A DNA stretch of 64,000 bases from Methanomassiliicoccaceae archaeon UBA328 (GTDB lineage: Archaea; Thermoplasmatota; Thermoplasmata; Methanomassiliicoccales; Methanomethylophilaceae). The DNA lies in contig DAYM01000013.1 of the NCBI GenBank assembly GCA_002506905.1, positions 1 through 64,000 of the forward strand. Direction: 5' to 3'. Positions 53,143 to 62,759 of this stretch are shown here, piece by piece. The notes under the pieces are model-generated. The model was not told where the DNA came from, did not search any database, and saw only the letters and a list, made by a program, of their open reading frames with translations. The stretch's first letter is position 1. Each line of letters begins with the position of its first letter. Position numbers and translations under genes: made by a program.

Positions 53143-54471
53143 ATGCCAAAATATACGGACGTAATTGATCTGTATGACGACTACGGAAAACGCATTGCAA
53201 AAGGCGTACCGCTGGAAGCCATCAGTCCGTTGCGTAACAACGCGATCAAGGAGATCGCATCTCTCACCAAGAGGACTCTCGCAGTCAACCTGGCTGGAAT
53301 CGAGAAAGCTCTCAAGACCGGAAACATGGCCGGCGCCATGATCAAAGGAAAAGAGATCGATGTAGACCTTGTAAAGAATGCGTCAAAACTTGCAGCAGCA
53401 ATCAAGAAAATGGTGCAGGTAACCGAGGACGACGATACTGTCGTTTCCGTGAAAGGTGACGGAAAGAGCCTTGTGGTCATTGTGCCCAAGTTGAGAGCCG
53501 ACGCCGGTGTCGAGTACATCAACGGATTTACAACTGTCGCAGCAGCCACAACAGAGGCTATCATCGACATGTTCAAGGTCCCTATGTACAAAGCAAACAT
53601 GGTAAAATGCGCAGTTTGGGGAAGATACCCTCAGACCGTCGGATTCCAGGGTTCCAACGTCAAATGTATTCTTGAGATCCCCCAGAACAACGAGGGAGCT
53701 GGATTTGCACTTAGGAACATCATGGCAAACCACGTCGTTGCACTGGTCAACAGGAATGCAATGCAGGGAACCGCACTCTCGGCAATCTACGAGACATGCG
53801 CATCCTTTGAAATGGGAGACGCCATCGGCCCCTTCGAGAGAGGACATCTCCTCACACTCGCATACCAGGGACTCAACGCCAACAACCTTCTCTACAACCT
53901 TGTAAAGAAGAACGGTAAGACCGGAACAGTCGGAACCGTCGTAGAGTCACTTGTCGGCAAAGCAATTGAGGATGGAGTCATCTACGTCAAAGAGACACTT
54001 CCCTCGGGATATAAAGTCTACACAACAGACGATCTTCCCCTTTGGAACGCATATGCAGCCGCAGGACAGACCGCAGCAGTTATGGTAAACGTCGGAGCAG
54101 CAAGAGCAGCTCAGGGTGTACCTGCAACCGTTCTGTACTACAACGACCTGCTCGAGCACGAGACCGGACTTCCCGGTGTCGACTACGGTAGAGCAGAAGG
54201 AGTCGGTGTCGGTATGTCATTCTTCTCACACTCCATTTATGGAGGAGGAGGACCTGGTCTCTTCCACGGAAACCACGTCGTTACAAGACATGCCAAGGGA
54301 ACACTTATCCCGTCCGTCACAGCAGCTAACTGTCTCGACGGCGGAACACAGACGTTCTCTGCAGAGGCCACATCCGGAGTCTTCAAAGAGGTCTTCGGTG
54401 ACATGAAACAGTTCCACTCGCCTATCCAGTTCGTAGGTGCAGAGGCAAAGAAGATCGCAAAGAAGGTCTGA
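53143..54471 (+). CDS. mcrB: Methyl-coenzyme M reductase, beta subunit
   Basis: The beta subunit of the alpha2-beta2-gamma2 enzyme that reduces methyl-CoM with coenzyme B, releasing methane. It is 442 residues long, with the family N-terminus ([16 protein letters not shown]), [29 protein letters not shown], and the conserved [32 protein letters not shown] segment that contributes to the coenzyme B channel. The start has a strong AGGAGGT site. It heads mcrBDGA. Confidence 0.98.
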   Translation: MPKYTDVIDLYDDYGKRIAKGVPLEAISPLRNNAIKEIASLTKRTLAVNLAGIEKALKTGNMAGAMIKGKEIDVDLVKNASKLAAAIKKMVQVTEDDDTVVSVKGDGKSLVVIVPKLRADAGVEYINGFTTVAAATTEAIIDMFKVPMYKANMVKCAVWGRYPQTVGFQGSNVKCILEIPQNNEGAGFALRNIMANHVVALVNRNAMQGTALSAIYETCASFEMGDAIGPFERGHLLTLAYQGLNANNLLYNLVKKNGKTGTVGTVVESLVGKAIEDGVIYVKETLPSGYKVYTTDDLPLWNAYAAAGQTAAVMVNVGAARAAQGVPATVLYYNDLLEHETGLPGVDYGRAEGVGVGMSFFSHSIYGGGGPGLFHGNHVVTRHAKGTLIPSVTAANCLDGGTQTFSAEATSGVFKEVFGDMKQFHSPIQFVGAEAKKIAKKV

Positions 54472-54897
54472 ATGATGTCTGGACCGGCAGCAGACTACGC
54501 GGGCATACCTCTTCCTGAGGTCGAGGTATTCTCAAACCGTCTACTCAGTGTAGAAACGACAGAAAAAGTGCTCAATGCGCTCAACGGAGTCGACTACGTT
54601 AGACAGATCAATATGACGGGAGAAAGTCTCCCGAAGACCATCAACAGCGGTCCTGCAAAGGGTCACGCGAACAATCACACCGAACGCAAGGTAATAAAGG
54701 TCGCCGGGCGTGATGTTGAGATCTGTTATTTGGTCGGAGCTTTTTACATAGAGCTCGCAGTCGAAAATGAGGAGCAGTTGGAATCTGCAGTCGAGCAGAT
54801 CAAGGCGGCATGCGATTTGCATCTGACCTTCGGTTACTCGATCAATGTCGGTAGATATTCAAAATTCAGAGCTTCGCTCAAAGATTATAGGGAATGA
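54472..54897 (+). CDS. mcrD: Methyl-coenzyme M reductase operon protein D
   Basis: A 141-residue small accessory protein encoded in nearly all mcr operons and thought to assist maturation or assembly of Mcr. It has the family-like VEVFSNRLLSVETTEKVLNALNGVDYVRQINMTGESLP start and an alpha/beta fold. It begins directly after the mcrB stop; MSGPAAD one codon later is an equal start candidate. Confidence 0.95.
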   Translation: MMSGPAADYAGIPLPEVEVFSNRLLSVETTEKVLNALNGVDYVRQINMTGESLPKTINSGPAKGHANNHTERKVIKVAGRDVEICYLVGAFYIELAVENEEQLESAVEQIKAACDLHLTFGYSINVGRYSKFRASLKDYRE

Positions 54898-54902
54898 TAA
54901 AT

Positions 54903-55679
54903 ATGGCAGCATATAAAAGACAGTTCTACCCTGGAACCACGACTCCTGCTAAAAACAGAAGGAGATACATGGACCCCAAGGTCAAACTGATGAAACTTCG
55001 TGACATCTCAATGGATGACGTTGTCAGGCTCATGGGACACAGGAACCCTGGAGAAGACTACAAGTCCATTCACCCCCCAATAGAGGAGGGCAAAGAGCCC
55101 GAGTGTCCTATCAGGAAACTCGTTGTACCCATCGAGGGAGCAAAGCACGGAGACAGGGTCAGGTACATTCAGTTCACCGACTCCGTCTACTTCGCGCCTA
55201 TCTCCCCCTACCAGAGGGCATGGATGTACCTTTCCAGGTACAGAGGCCTTGATACCGGAACACTTTCCGGAAGGCAGATCATTGAGATGAGGGAGAGAGA
55301 CCTCGAGGTCCTCGCCAAAGAAATGATCGACAATGAGACATTCGACCCTGCACTCACCGGAATCAGGGGAGCAACCGTTCACGGACACGCATGCCGTCTT
55401 GATGAGCACGGACTTATGTTCGACGGTTGGCAGAGATACATCTGGGATGACAAGAAGAAAGAGGTAGTCTACGTGAAAGATCAGGTTGCACTGCCTCTTG
55501 ACAGGAAGATCTACGTCGGAAAGCCCGCATTCATGAGCGACCTGAAGAAGAGAACAACAATCTTCAGAGCAGACGGTGTAGACATGAGGGACGACAAAGA
55601 AGTCACCATGTACGGAATCAGGATCCACTACCTGAGAACGCTCGGTGGTTACCAGCCCTTCAACGTAAAAGGTGAGTAA
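54903..55679 (+). CDS. mcrG: Methyl-coenzyme M reductase, gamma subunit
   Basis: The 258-residue gamma subunit of Mcr, which helps bind cofactor F430 and the substrates. It has [22 protein letters not shown] at the start, then [58 protein letters not shown] and the [16 protein letters not shown] histidine segment. The start at 54903 is preferred over 54894, which overlaps the mcrD stop. Confidence 0.98.
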   Translation: MAAYKRQFYPGTTTPAKNRRRYMDPKVKLMKLRDISMDDVVRLMGHRNPGEDYKSIHPPIEEGKEPECPIRKLVVPIEGAKHGDRVRYIQFTDSVYFAPISPYQRAWMYLSRYRGLDTGTLSGRQIIEMRERDLEVLAKEMIDNETFDPALTGIRGATVHGHACRLDEHGLMFDGWQRYIWDDKKKEVVYVKDQVALPLDRKIYVGKPAFMSDLKKRTTIFRADGVDMRDDKEVTMYGIRIHYLRTLGGYQPFNVKGE

Positions 55680-55681
55680 AC

Positions 55682-57346
55682 ATGGCAGCAAAGAAAGATC
55701 AGAAACTCTTCATGGATGCATGTAAGAGGAAATTCAAGGAAGACCCTACTGACATGGAAACAAAATACTACTGCTATGGAGGCTGGAAACAGTCGAAGAG
55801 CAAAGTTGAGTTCCAGAAATCAGCAGACGCCATCGCTAAAAAGCGTGGCGTCCCCATGATGAACCAGGATATCGGTGTCCCGCTCGGACAGAGGTCCTGG
55901 ATGCCCTACCAGCTGTCCCACACGGACATCTACGTAGAGGCAGATGACCTGCACTGCGTTAACAACTGCGCAATCCAGCAGGCATGGGACGACATCAGGA
56001 GGACAGTCCTCGTAGGACTCGACTCCCCGCATCAGACCATCGAGAAAAGGCTCGGAAAAGAGGTTACACCTGAGACAATCAACTTGTACCTCGAGACCGT
56101 CAACCACACAATGCCTGGAGGAGCAGTCGTTCAGGAACACATGGCTGAGATCAACCCCGCACTCGTATGGGACTCATACGTCAAAGTCTTCTCCGGAGAC
56201 GACGAGCTCATTGATGAGATCGACCCCAGGTTCGTTATCGACATCAACAAACTCTTCCCCAAGGAGCAGGCAGAACAGCTGAAGAAAGCATGCGGAAAGA
56301 CCCTTATGCAGGCCGTTCGTGTACCTACCATCGTCGGAAGGATCATGGATGGAGGAACTGTATCAAGGCATGCAGCAATGCAGATCTCGATGGCTTTCAT
56401 CTCCGCATACAAACTTGCAGCAGGAGAGGCAGCAATCGCAGACTTCGCATACTCTGCAAAGCACCAGTCGATCACCATGGGAACCATGATGCCCGCAAGG
56501 CGTGTCAGAGGACCCAACGAACCCGGAGGAATACCCTTCGGATTCCTCGCAGATATGGTTCAGTCGGACCGTGTCTACCCTGACGACCCCGCACGTGCAG
56601 TCCTCGAGGCTGTCGCACTCGGAGCCGGTGTCTACGACCAGATCTACCTCGGCGGTTACATGTCCGGTGGAGTCGGATTCACACAGTACGCAACAGCAGC
56701 ATACACCGATAACGTCCTGGAAGACTACGTCTACCATGCTATCGACCTCATCAAAGATGAGTACGGCGGCTTCTGCGGTGTAAAACCCGATGACATGAAG
56801 AAGATCATGAAACTCGACGATGAAGTCACTGCGTACGCACTTGAGATGTACGAGAGATACCCCGCAGTCATGGAGACCCACTTCGGTGGATCCCAGAGAG
56901 GTACCGTCACTGCAGCAGCAACCGGTATCGCAGCTGCTATGGCAACCGGAAACGCCGATATCGGTGTGAACGGATGGTATCTGTCCATGCTCCAGCACAA
57001 GGAGAGGACCGGAAGGCTCGGATTCTACGGATTCGATCTGCAGGATCAGTGCGGTTCTTCCAACTCGTTCTCCTACAGGTCCGATGAGGGTCTGCCCATG
57101 GAGCTCAGGGGACCTAACTACCCCAACTACGCAATGAACGTCGGTCACCTTTCCGGATACGCAGGAATCCCCAAGGCAGCACACGTTGCCCGTGGAGATG
57201 CTTTCTGTGCGAACCCCTTCATCCGTGTTGCATTTGCTGACCCCAGCCTGGTCTTCGACTTCGCTAACGTCACCAAAGAGTACGGACGCGGTGGACTCAG
57301 AGAGTTCCAGCCCGCCGGTGAGAGAACCGCGGTCATCAAAGGCTGA
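55682..57346 (+). CDS. mcrA: Methyl-coenzyme M reductase, alpha subunit
   Basis: The 554-residue catalytic subunit holding F430. The active-site regions are [23 protein letters not shown] (modified His and Arg sites), [20 protein letters not shown], and [16 protein letters not shown], where the glycine becomes a thioglycine. The modifying YcaO protein is encoded 430 bases downstream on the other strand. A GGTGAG site precedes the ATG. Its form and the absence of mcrC from the operon fit Methanomassiliicoccales. Confidence 0.98.
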   Translation: MAAKKDQKLFMDACKRKFKEDPTDMETKYYCYGGWKQSKSKVEFQKSADAIAKKRGVPMMNQDIGVPLGQRSWMPYQLSHTDIYVEADDLHCVNNCAIQQAWDDIRRTVLVGLDSPHQTIEKRLGKEVTPETINLYLETVNHTMPGGAVVQEHMAEINPALVWDSYVKVFSGDDELIDEIDPRFVIDINKLFPKEQAEQLKKACGKTLMQAVRVPTIVGRIMDGGTVSRHAAMQISMAFISAYKLAAGEAAIADFAYSAKHQSITMGTMMPARRVRGPNEPGGIPFGFLADMVQSDRVYPDDPARAVLEAVALGAGVYDQIYLGGYMSGGVGFTQYATAAYTDNVLEDYVYHAIDLIKDEYGGFCGVKPDDMKKIMKLDDEVTAYALEMYERYPAVMETHFGGSQRGTVTAAATGIAAAMATGNADIGVNGWYLSMLQHKERTGRLGFYGFDLQDQCGSSNSFSYRSDEGLPMELRGPNYPNYAMNVGHLSGYAGIPKAAHVARGDAFCANPFIRVAFADPSLVFDFANVTKEYGRGGLREFQPAGERTAVIKG

Positions 57347-57351
57347 TACCT

Positions 57352-57639
57352 ATGATGGTCGGAGACATCCTGAAGTACATGCCGACTGCGACGGTCGGAA
57401 AAGTGACGGACATAAGGGAGAGAGACGGAAAGGTCTGGGCAAGACTGGACTTCACGGATCTCTATTACGACGTGTCCCAGCTTGTTCCAGCTGATGCTTC
57501 GGAGTACAAGGAGGTCTCGTTCAAGGAACGCGAGCAGTCCCCTGACAGTTACAAAGGGACCGGTAAGACCCTCGAAGAACTCCATGAAATGGAGTCCGAC
57601 GCCGACATTGCCGAGTTCATGCCGACTGGCGGGGGATGA
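57352..57639 (+). CDS. DUF2098 family protein
   Basis: A 95-residue protein of the DUF2098 family found mainly in methanogens, function unknown. The N-terminal half has the pattern VGDILKYMPTATVGKVTDIRERDGKVWARLDFTDLYYDVSQL, which looks like a small beta-barrel; the C-terminus is charged and helical. It begins five bases after mcrA, so it is the fifth gene of the mcr operon and is expected to be co-expressed with Mcr. Confidence 0.82.
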   Translation: MMVGDILKYMPTATVGKVTDIRERDGKVWARLDFTDLYYDVSQLVPADASEYKEVSFKEREQSPDSYKGTGKTLEELHEMESDADIAEFMPTGGG

Positions 57640-57663
57640 AAACCTTTTAGGAATTCATTTCCC

Positions 57664-57683
57664 GCCCCTCCTTCGGGAGGGGC
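57664..57683 (+). terminator. Hairpin after the mcr operon
   Basis: GCCCCTCC-TTC-GGGAGGGGC is a stable stem 25 bases past the DUF2098 stop, followed about 20 bases later by a short T-run. Confidence 0.6.
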
Positions 57684-57771
57684 ACAAACCCTTATCAGTT
57701 TTTCATAAAATTATCATTGGTCCGAATATCGGGGCTGTATGCTTTTCTCAATAACGAACGGGGAGAGATCT

Positions 57772-58980
57772 TCAGCCTTTGTTCCACATTCCGCAGAGTC
57801 TGGCACCCATGCGTTCCGGATCCATGACGTAGACCTCCAGGCCCGGGATGACGGTCCTTACGCAGGGGACCTTGACATCGTCCCTTGTGAGGTCGACGAC
57901 CGCAACCTGATCGAATCCGTTCTCCATAAGTCTGTCCAGGACGACCTCTATATCGTCAAGGACGTAAGGGGTGGCAAGGTTCGGTATCTCTTCCAATCTG
58001 ATATCCTTGTCATGATCCAGATACCACATGTGGTTGATCTCCTTGATCTTATCATACCCCATTTCGCGGGTGGTTTTTTGGAGCTGGGCATTGATCTTCA
58101 TGCCGTGTTTGTGTGTGGTCCTGCTCTGCGCGACCTCCGTGATCGCCCTTATGCATGCGATCTCGGGGTCCAGATGTGTTCCCACGCCTATCGTGAGCAT
58201 TTCGGGATCCTTTGTGCGGGTATCGTCGGCCGCTGCGCCGATGGTGGTTATGCCGAGGTCGCTGGTTATGTCCTTGAGATGGATCTCCACACCCTGTTCC
58301 CTGAATTTGGCTATCAGTCTGCCGGGTACCGAGTCCTCGTCGACTATGACATTCCCGTTGGTATATTCACGGTCCTCTGCAAGCGACCAGGCGTCTCTTT
58401 CGATAAGTTCCAGCATCGAATGGAGGATGGCTTCCTCGATGGTGTTCCCGGTCGCTATCCCGTTGGTGTTGTATCTGAACAGCTGCATGTCCGTGTCCGG
58501 GACGTACGGGTAGAATACCGCGCAGGCAGGTACCCATATCGGGCAGCCTCTGAAGAGTTCGTGGCCTTCTACCCATGCGATCTCGGCCGTCTTGTAGTAA
58601 TCGAACACATTCATGGGGAGGATAAGGTCTGCGGGATCGATGGTCATACCGCATTCCTGGGCTTGTACCAGCGTACCGTATACGACCTCGTCCGAGTCAT
58701 GCTGTTCCGCGCTGTACCTTTCCATTGCTTCCATAAGTCCGGAAGCGAGCGCCTGCTCTGCGGTCGGTCCCTTGCCATTGTAGTATTTTCCGGCAGGAGC
58801 GTTAGGACGGCCTATCGAGAACACGGGTATCCCGATGTTGTCGGTGGATGTGATATTCTCCGGCTGGGTCATTCCCGCTTTTTCCAAAAGCGGAAGGACG
58901 CGGGCTATGGTCTCTTCGGGAGGGATAACCCTTATTCCCGTTTCGGGAGAGCATTTGGGACAGCGGTTAAGTTGCAGCAT
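57772..58980 (-). CDS. YcaO protein for McrA thioglycine (methanogenesis marker 1)
   Basis: A 402-residue YcaO enzyme, which uses ATP to activate a backbone amide; the methanogen form installs the thioglycine of McrA. An N-terminal CPKC sits near residues 8-11. The YcaO ATP motifs are GKGPTAEQALASGLMEAMER, ATGNTIEEAILHSMLELIERDA and CIRAITEVAQSRTTHK. The usual partner TfuA is not seen in the window. A GGGAG site precedes the ATG, with a TATA-like box near 59005-59014 (minus). Confidence 0.9.
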   Translation of the reverse strand: MLQLNRCPKCSPETGIRVIPPEETIARVLPLLEKAGMTQPENITSTDNIGIPVFSIGRPNAPAGKYYNGKGPTAEQALASGLMEAMERYSAEQHDSDEVVYGTLVQAQECGMTIDPADLILPMNVFDYYKTAEIAWVEGHELFRGCPIWVPACAVFYPYVPDTDMQLFRYNTNGIATGNTIEEAILHSMLELIERDAWSLAEDREYTNGNVIVDEDSVPGRLIAKFREQGVEIHLKDITSDLGITTIGAAADDTRTKDPEMLTIGVGTHLDPEIACIRAITEVAQSRTTHKHGMKINAQLQKTTREMGYDKIKEINHMWYLDHDKDIRLEEIPNLATPYVLDDIEVVLDRLMENGFDQVAVVDLTRDDVKVPCVRTVIPGLEVYVMDPERMGARLCGMWNKG

Positions 58981-59040
58981 AACAGCTCCCTGATAACATT
59001 GGTCAATAAAATACTAGTCTATTGTTAAATGTGGTTTGTC

Positions 59041-59060
59041 ACGGACACTTGCGTGTCCGT
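59041..59060 (-). terminator. Hairpin between the 188-residue gene and ycaO
   Basis: ACGGACAC-TTGC-GTGTCCGT is an 8-bp stem just past the stop of the upstream gene, which supports separate transcription of ycaO. Confidence 0.55.
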
Positions 59061-59068
59061 ATTGAAGT

Positions 59069-59635
59069 TTATTTCTTCTCTTCCGGTTTGATCCTGTTGA
59101 AGGCGATCAGTACCGAAGCAAGTTTTGCATCATCGTCGTAATGCATGTACTTCCTCATCATGAGGTCGCACGTGGGTGCCGGGCTGCATGAGATGACATC
59201 CTTGCATCCGTTGCTTTCGTTGAGTTCGGGGAACGATACGGGGGGCATGATGAAATGCTCTCCTCCGGTAACCTTCACTTTGGGGAACATGACGAATCCG
59301 TCTGAGAGCCAGACGACATCGTCCCTGTTCATGTACTGTTTTGCGGTCCAGGGGAACACTTCGACTCCCATGACCTCTCCTCCATCGGATTCCAGCAGGA
59401 CCGTAGGCTCGGGCGGAGGTCTGAACCTGGGGTCCTTGATGATACAGATGACCGCATCGCGGTTCAGGGCCTCTGTGAATCCCCTGTTGTCCACGACCAT
59501 GTCTCCTGCGGCGCGGACCTTTGCCTCCTCTTCGCGCATCTCTGCCAAGATCGTTTTGTCCAAATAGAATGCATGGACGACACCGCGCAATCCGCGCACG
59601 ATCTCCAACTGTTTGTCTACAACTTCTTCTGCCAT
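59069..59635 (-). CDS. Unrecognised protein in the Mcr maturation neighbourhood
   Basis: A 188-residue soluble protein I do not recognise. It has an N-terminal helical part, a central alpha/beta part with a Pro-rich loop (RFRPPPEPT), and a C-terminal part with two Cys (NGCKDVISCSPAPTCDLMM, three Cys in all). A strong AAGGAGGAAG site precedes the ATG. It follows the DUF6951-like gene by 47 bases and ends before the ycaO promoter. It could be one of the numbered methanogenesis marker proteins, but I cannot say which. Confidence 0.75.
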   Translation of the reverse strand: MAEEVVDKQLEIVRGLRGVVHAFYLDKTILAEMREEEAKVRAAGDMVVDNRGFTEALNRDAVICIIKDPRFRPPPEPTVLLESDGGEVMGVEVFPWTAKQYMNRDDVVWLSDGFVMFPKVKVTGGEHFIMPPVSFPELNESNGCKDVISCSPAPTCDLMMRKYMHYDDDAKLASVLIAFNRIKPEEKK

Positions 59636-59682
59636 ACTTCCTCCTTATGGTATCTAATTCTTTAATCAATCGCTTCCGACCG

Positions 59683-60006
59683 TCACTCGATGTCGAACGT
59701 CACATTTTTCTTCAGACAGAGTCCGCTGGCGCCCTCGATCGCTTTCATGACCGCGCTCGGGACCGGGCATGCGGGATGCGGAAGGATGTCGTTCGCAGAT
59801 CTGTAAACGACAGTATCGAACATCTTCTTGGCGATCTCTTCGTACGCCGAAACGTTATCGATCTGTTCTCTCATTTTCCTGACATTCGGACAGTCGCTTT
59901 TGATCTCGACATGTACTTCCATTGTTCCGGGTATGAGGTTCGCAGTGATCACTGTGTTGAGCCTGCATACTCCCGGGTTTACTGTTACTTTACATGAGTC
60001 TGACAT
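59683..60006 (-). CDS. DUF6951-like small Cys protein (paralogue B)
   Basis: A 107-residue protein that shares its layout with the protein at 39990: PGVCRLNTVITA, KSDCPNVRKM, a helical middle with YEEIAKKMFD, and HPACPVPSAVMKAIEGASGLCLKKNVTF. The Cys residues suggest metal binding. Its ATG overlaps the stop of the upstream regulator (TAATG), so the two are co-translated. The DUF assignment is from memory of the family pattern. Confidence 0.75.
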   Translation of the reverse strand: MSDSCKVTVNPGVCRLNTVITANLIPGTMEVHVEIKSDCPNVRKMREQIDNVSAYEEIAKKMFDTVVYRSANDILPHPACPVPSAVMKAIEGASGLCLKKNVTFDIE

Positions 60007-60962
60007 TATTCATCACTTCTCAGACGAATGAGATTGTTCGCACCGGCCATGGACCTTATGTCGACGACGCCTATTGCGGCGATGATCTTGTTGTCCATCT
60101 CGATCGGCGTGACAATGACCTTGATCCCTTTGTAGGGTCCCGAAGGTGCGATCTTACGTATCGTCGTTCCTACGTTTATTACCTCTTCGAGGACGGGCCC
60201 CGTGTAAGCGTTGTCGATGACGGTACCCGATTCGATCCTTATACCGAGATTGTCCCTGCTCTTGGCGCAGACCGGAAGTCCGCCGACCAGATCGTGGATG
60301 GCGAATGCCAGTGCGATGAGTTCATTTCCGATGCTTCTCTCTGTGAGGACGCCCTCCAGATCGCGGTTGATATGCAATCCGCCGAGAAGTTCCAGGCCGG
60401 AGGTCACTGCCCCTATCTCGGCCTCCCTGTAATCGTCCGCGGTGCCGATTATTATGACGTCGTTGTCCTTGACATCGAACACGCTTCTGATGTCGGATTC
60501 GATCCTGGGGTCGATACGGTATTCGGAGCCGGGGAACATTATCATACCGCGGGAACAGACGAGCGTGGTCGCGCCTATGGCTCCGGCCTTGATTGCACTG
60601 TCCCTTTCCTCACATCCGTATTTTACCTTGGATGCCATTCCCGGTATGCGGATGACGCAGTCGGAATTGCCGATGGTCATCACTCCCGCGTCGATCTCAC
60701 CGATCTCCATGTATGCGGAGTTCCAGCACGATTTACCTTCGGGGGTTAGTGTGACACCGTTCTTGTTTATGACTATGAGTCCGTTGTCCTGGAGGAGATT
60801 CAGTATCGTCCTTGTACTGCCTTCTCCGATGCCGAGCATCACAGCAAGCTTCTTTCTCCCGACAGGGTTGCTCTTGCTTAAACAATACAATGCTTTCCAA
60901 ATATGATAATCCCTGAACTTCGGAATCGGGCCTCCGAGTCTCGGGCCGTGTTGCAACGCCAT
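60006..60962 (-). CDS. HTH regulator with DUF4443/DUF2111-like domains
   Basis: A 318-residue protein. The first 90 residues form a winged-helix domain (IWKALYCLSKSNPVGRKKLAVMLGIGEGSTRTILNLL) of DUF4443 type. A middle region contains CVIRIPGMASK, and the C-terminal part (about 190-310) resembles the methanogen DUF2111 domain (GGLPVCAKSRDNLGIRIESG, IGVVDIRS). It probably senses a small ligand and controls local genes. The start at 60962 is preferred because the TATA box at 60985-60998 (minus) is then at leaderless distance; an upstream ATG at 60983 is possible. Confidence 0.78.
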   Translation of the reverse strand: MALQHGPRLGGPIPKFRDYHIWKALYCLSKSNPVGRKKLAVMLGIGEGSTRTILNLLQDNGLIVINKNGVTLTPEGKSCWNSAYMEIGEIDAGVMTIGNSDCVIRIPGMASKVKYGCEERDSAIKAGAIGATTLVCSRGMIMFPGSEYRIDPRIESDIRSVFDVKDNDVIIIGTADDYREAEIGAVTSGLELLGGLHINRDLEGVLTERSIGNELIALAFAIHDLVGGLPVCAKSRDNLGIRIESGTVIDNAYTGPVLEEVINVGTTIRKIAPSGPYKGIKVIVTPIEMDNKIIAAIGVVDIRSMAGANNLIRLRSDE

Positions 60963-60963
60963 G

Positions 60964-60982
60964 TGGATGTATATCACATCCA
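60964..60982. promoter_or_regulatory. Inverted repeat at the regulator's own start
   Basis: TGGATGT-ATATC-ACATCCA lies exactly where the regulator's transcription should begin, downstream of its TATA box (TATATTTAAATGG, minus). It is a candidate autoregulatory operator. Confidence 0.5.
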
Positions 60983-60999
60983 TCCATTTAAATATAGTT

Positions 61000-61090
61000 G
61001 GTTAAATTCTCCTGTTACGTAATGAATTTCCGCATTAAGTTAACGGATATTGAATGATTTATTAAATATAAGTTAACACGGGTTAAATTC
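61000..61090. promoter_or_regulatory. Duplicated sequence elements between the regulator and A2
   Basis: GGTTAAATTC occurs at 61000-61009 and 61081-61090; AAGTTAAC occurs at 61037-61044 and 61070-61077. The 177-base divergent region holds no gene. These repeats may bind the regulator or a global factor. Confidence 0.45.
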
Positions 61091-61114
61091 AATATCGGCC
61101 TTTTCTTTACATTA

Positions 61115-61123
61115 GTTTATATT
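61115..61123 (+). promoter_or_regulatory. TATA box of the A2-mcrC-mmp3 operon
   Basis: GTTTATATT lies 17-25 bases before the ATG at 61140 and 23-31 before the ATG at 61146. Confidence 0.5.
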
Positions 61124-61139
61124 GGTGCAGGTAATCTCT

Positions 61140-62759
61140 ATGCTCATGGCGAAAGCAGTTGACCTTCTGGTGATAGAGAACGTCACAAAGAAATTTGATG
61201 GCAGAGTCGTACTTGACAATATCAGCGCTACTATAACATCCGGACAGATCCTCGGTTTGATCGGAAAGAGTGCTGCCGGAAAGAGTGTGCTGCTGCATAT
61301 GCTCAGAGGAACTGAGGAGTACAGGCCCGATTCCGGCCGTGTGCTCTATCATGTATGCGTCTGTCCTAAGTGCGGCAACCTCGATCTTCCGTTCCCCGGA
61401 ACGAAATGTTCGAAATGCGGGACCGAAAGCAATGAGAAGATGGTCGATTACTGGTCGCTCAAGGAATTCGATCCCCTCAGACAGGAGATCAAAGGCAGGA
61501 TCTCGATCATGCTTCAGAGGACATTCGCGCTTTTCGGTGACAAGACCGTGGTCGAGAACGTCATGGAGGCCATCCCTGAAGATCAGCCCAAACGTGTGGA
61601 GAAAGCGATCGAGCTTCTGCAGTTCGTCAACCTCACGCACAGGACCACGCACATCGCAAGGGACCTGTCGGGAGGAGAGAAGCAGAGGGTCGTTATGGCC
61701 AGGCAGCTTGCGAAGAACCCGCTGTTCTTCCTTGCCGACGAACCTACCGGAACACTCGACCCCAATACTGCGGAGATCGTGCACGAGAGACTTGTCGAAC
61801 ACGTCAGGGATCACAAGATCTGCATGGTGTTCTCATCACACTGGCCCGAGGCGATCGAGGAGATGGCGGATGACGCCATGTGGCTCGATTCCGGTAAAGT
61901 GGTCAAGGAAGGAAAGCCTGTTGCGATCTGCAAGGCGTTCATGGAAGAGTATCATTTCGAGAAGGGAGAGGCACACGTTGTCGGAGAGCCCATCATCGAA
62001 CTCAAGGATGCCGAGAAGCACTTCTTCTCTGTCGTCAGAGGAGTGGTCAAGGCCGTGGACGGCGTAACATTCGATATCAAAGAGAACGAGGTCTTCGCCC
62101 TCATCGGAATATCCGGTGCCGGAAAGACCACAACATCAAGGATGATCGCAGGTATGTCTCCTGCGACATCGGGAACCGTGAAAGTAAGGATAGGGGACGA
62201 TTGGGTCAACATGTCCGAAGACGGATTCATGGGAAAAGGAAGGGCCACACCCTATATCGGTGTCCTTCACCAGGAATACACCCTGTATCCTTTCGACACG
62301 GTCCTTCAGAACCTTTCGACATGCATCGGAATGAAGATGCCTGCGGAACTTGCCAAGATGAAGGCCATTCAGGTGCTTCTCAGCGTAGGATTCCCGAAGA
62401 AGGATCTGGAAAAGACACTTTACGCATATCCCGACAACCTCAGTGTCGGAGAATGTCAGAGGATCGCATTCGCGCAGGTCCTGATCAAGGAACCGCGTAT
62501 CGTCATCCTCGATGAACCTACAGGAACCATGGACCCGATCACAAAGACGATCGTGGCCAAATCCGTTCTCACGGCAAGGGAGACATTGGGAGAGACGTTC
62601 GTCGTGGTCAGCCACGATATGGATTTCGTCCTCAACTGCTGCGACCGTGCTGCATTCATGAAGAACGGAAAGGTAGTGGCCATCGGTAAACCTGAAGACA
62701 TCGTCAAACAATTCGATATGAATCAGGAACTGAGGGAGCCGGACGGTGAAACGGATTGA
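61140..62759 (+). CDS. atwA: Methyl-coenzyme M reductase activation ATPase, component A2
   Basis: A 539-residue protein with two ABC ATPase domains; component A2 drives ATP-dependent reductive activation of Mcr to the Ni(I) state. Domain 1 has [21 protein letters not shown] and [10 protein letters not shown]. Domain 2 has [21 protein letters not shown] and [11 protein letters not shown] zinc-ribbon-like insert ([22 protein letters not shown], about 74-95) sits inside domain 1. There are no membrane helices, so it is not a transporter. The start may be 61140 or 61146. Confidence 0.92.
   Translation: MLMAKAVDLLVIENVTKKFDGRVVLDNISATITSGQILGLIGKSAAGKSVLLHMLRGTEEYRPDSGRVLYHVCVCPKCGNLDLPFPGTKCSKCGTESNEKMVDYWSLKEFDPLRQEIKGRISIMLQRTFALFGDKTVVENVMEAIPEDQPKRVEKAIELLQFVNLTHRTTHIARDLSGGEKQRVVMARQLAKNPLFFLADEPTGTLDPNTAEIVHERLVEHVRDHKICMVFSSHWPEAIEEMADDAMWLDSGKVVKEGKPVAICKAFMEEYHFEKGEAHVVGEPIIELKDAEKHFFSVVRGVVKAVDGVTFDIKENEVFALIGISGAGKTTTSRMIAGMSPATSGTVKVRIGDDWVNMSEDGFMGKGRATPYIGVLHQEYTLYPFDTVLQNLSTCIGMKMPAELAKMKAIQVLLSVGFPKKDLEKTLYAYPDNLSVGECQRIAFAQVLIKEPRIVILDEPTGTMDPITKTIVAKSVLTARETLGETFVVVSHDMDFVLNCCDRAAFMKNGKVVAIGKPEDIVKQFDMNQELREPDGETD

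Noticed and set aside
51002..57346. Pyrrolysine-encoding amber codons in methyltransferase genes.
   Set aside because: No MttB, MtbB or MtmB gene is in the window, and the genes here read through without in-frame TAG.
59069..59635. TfuA, the YcaO partner, as the identity of the 188-residue protein.
   Set aside because: The expected TfuA N-terminal pattern is missing, so position next to ycaO is not enough.
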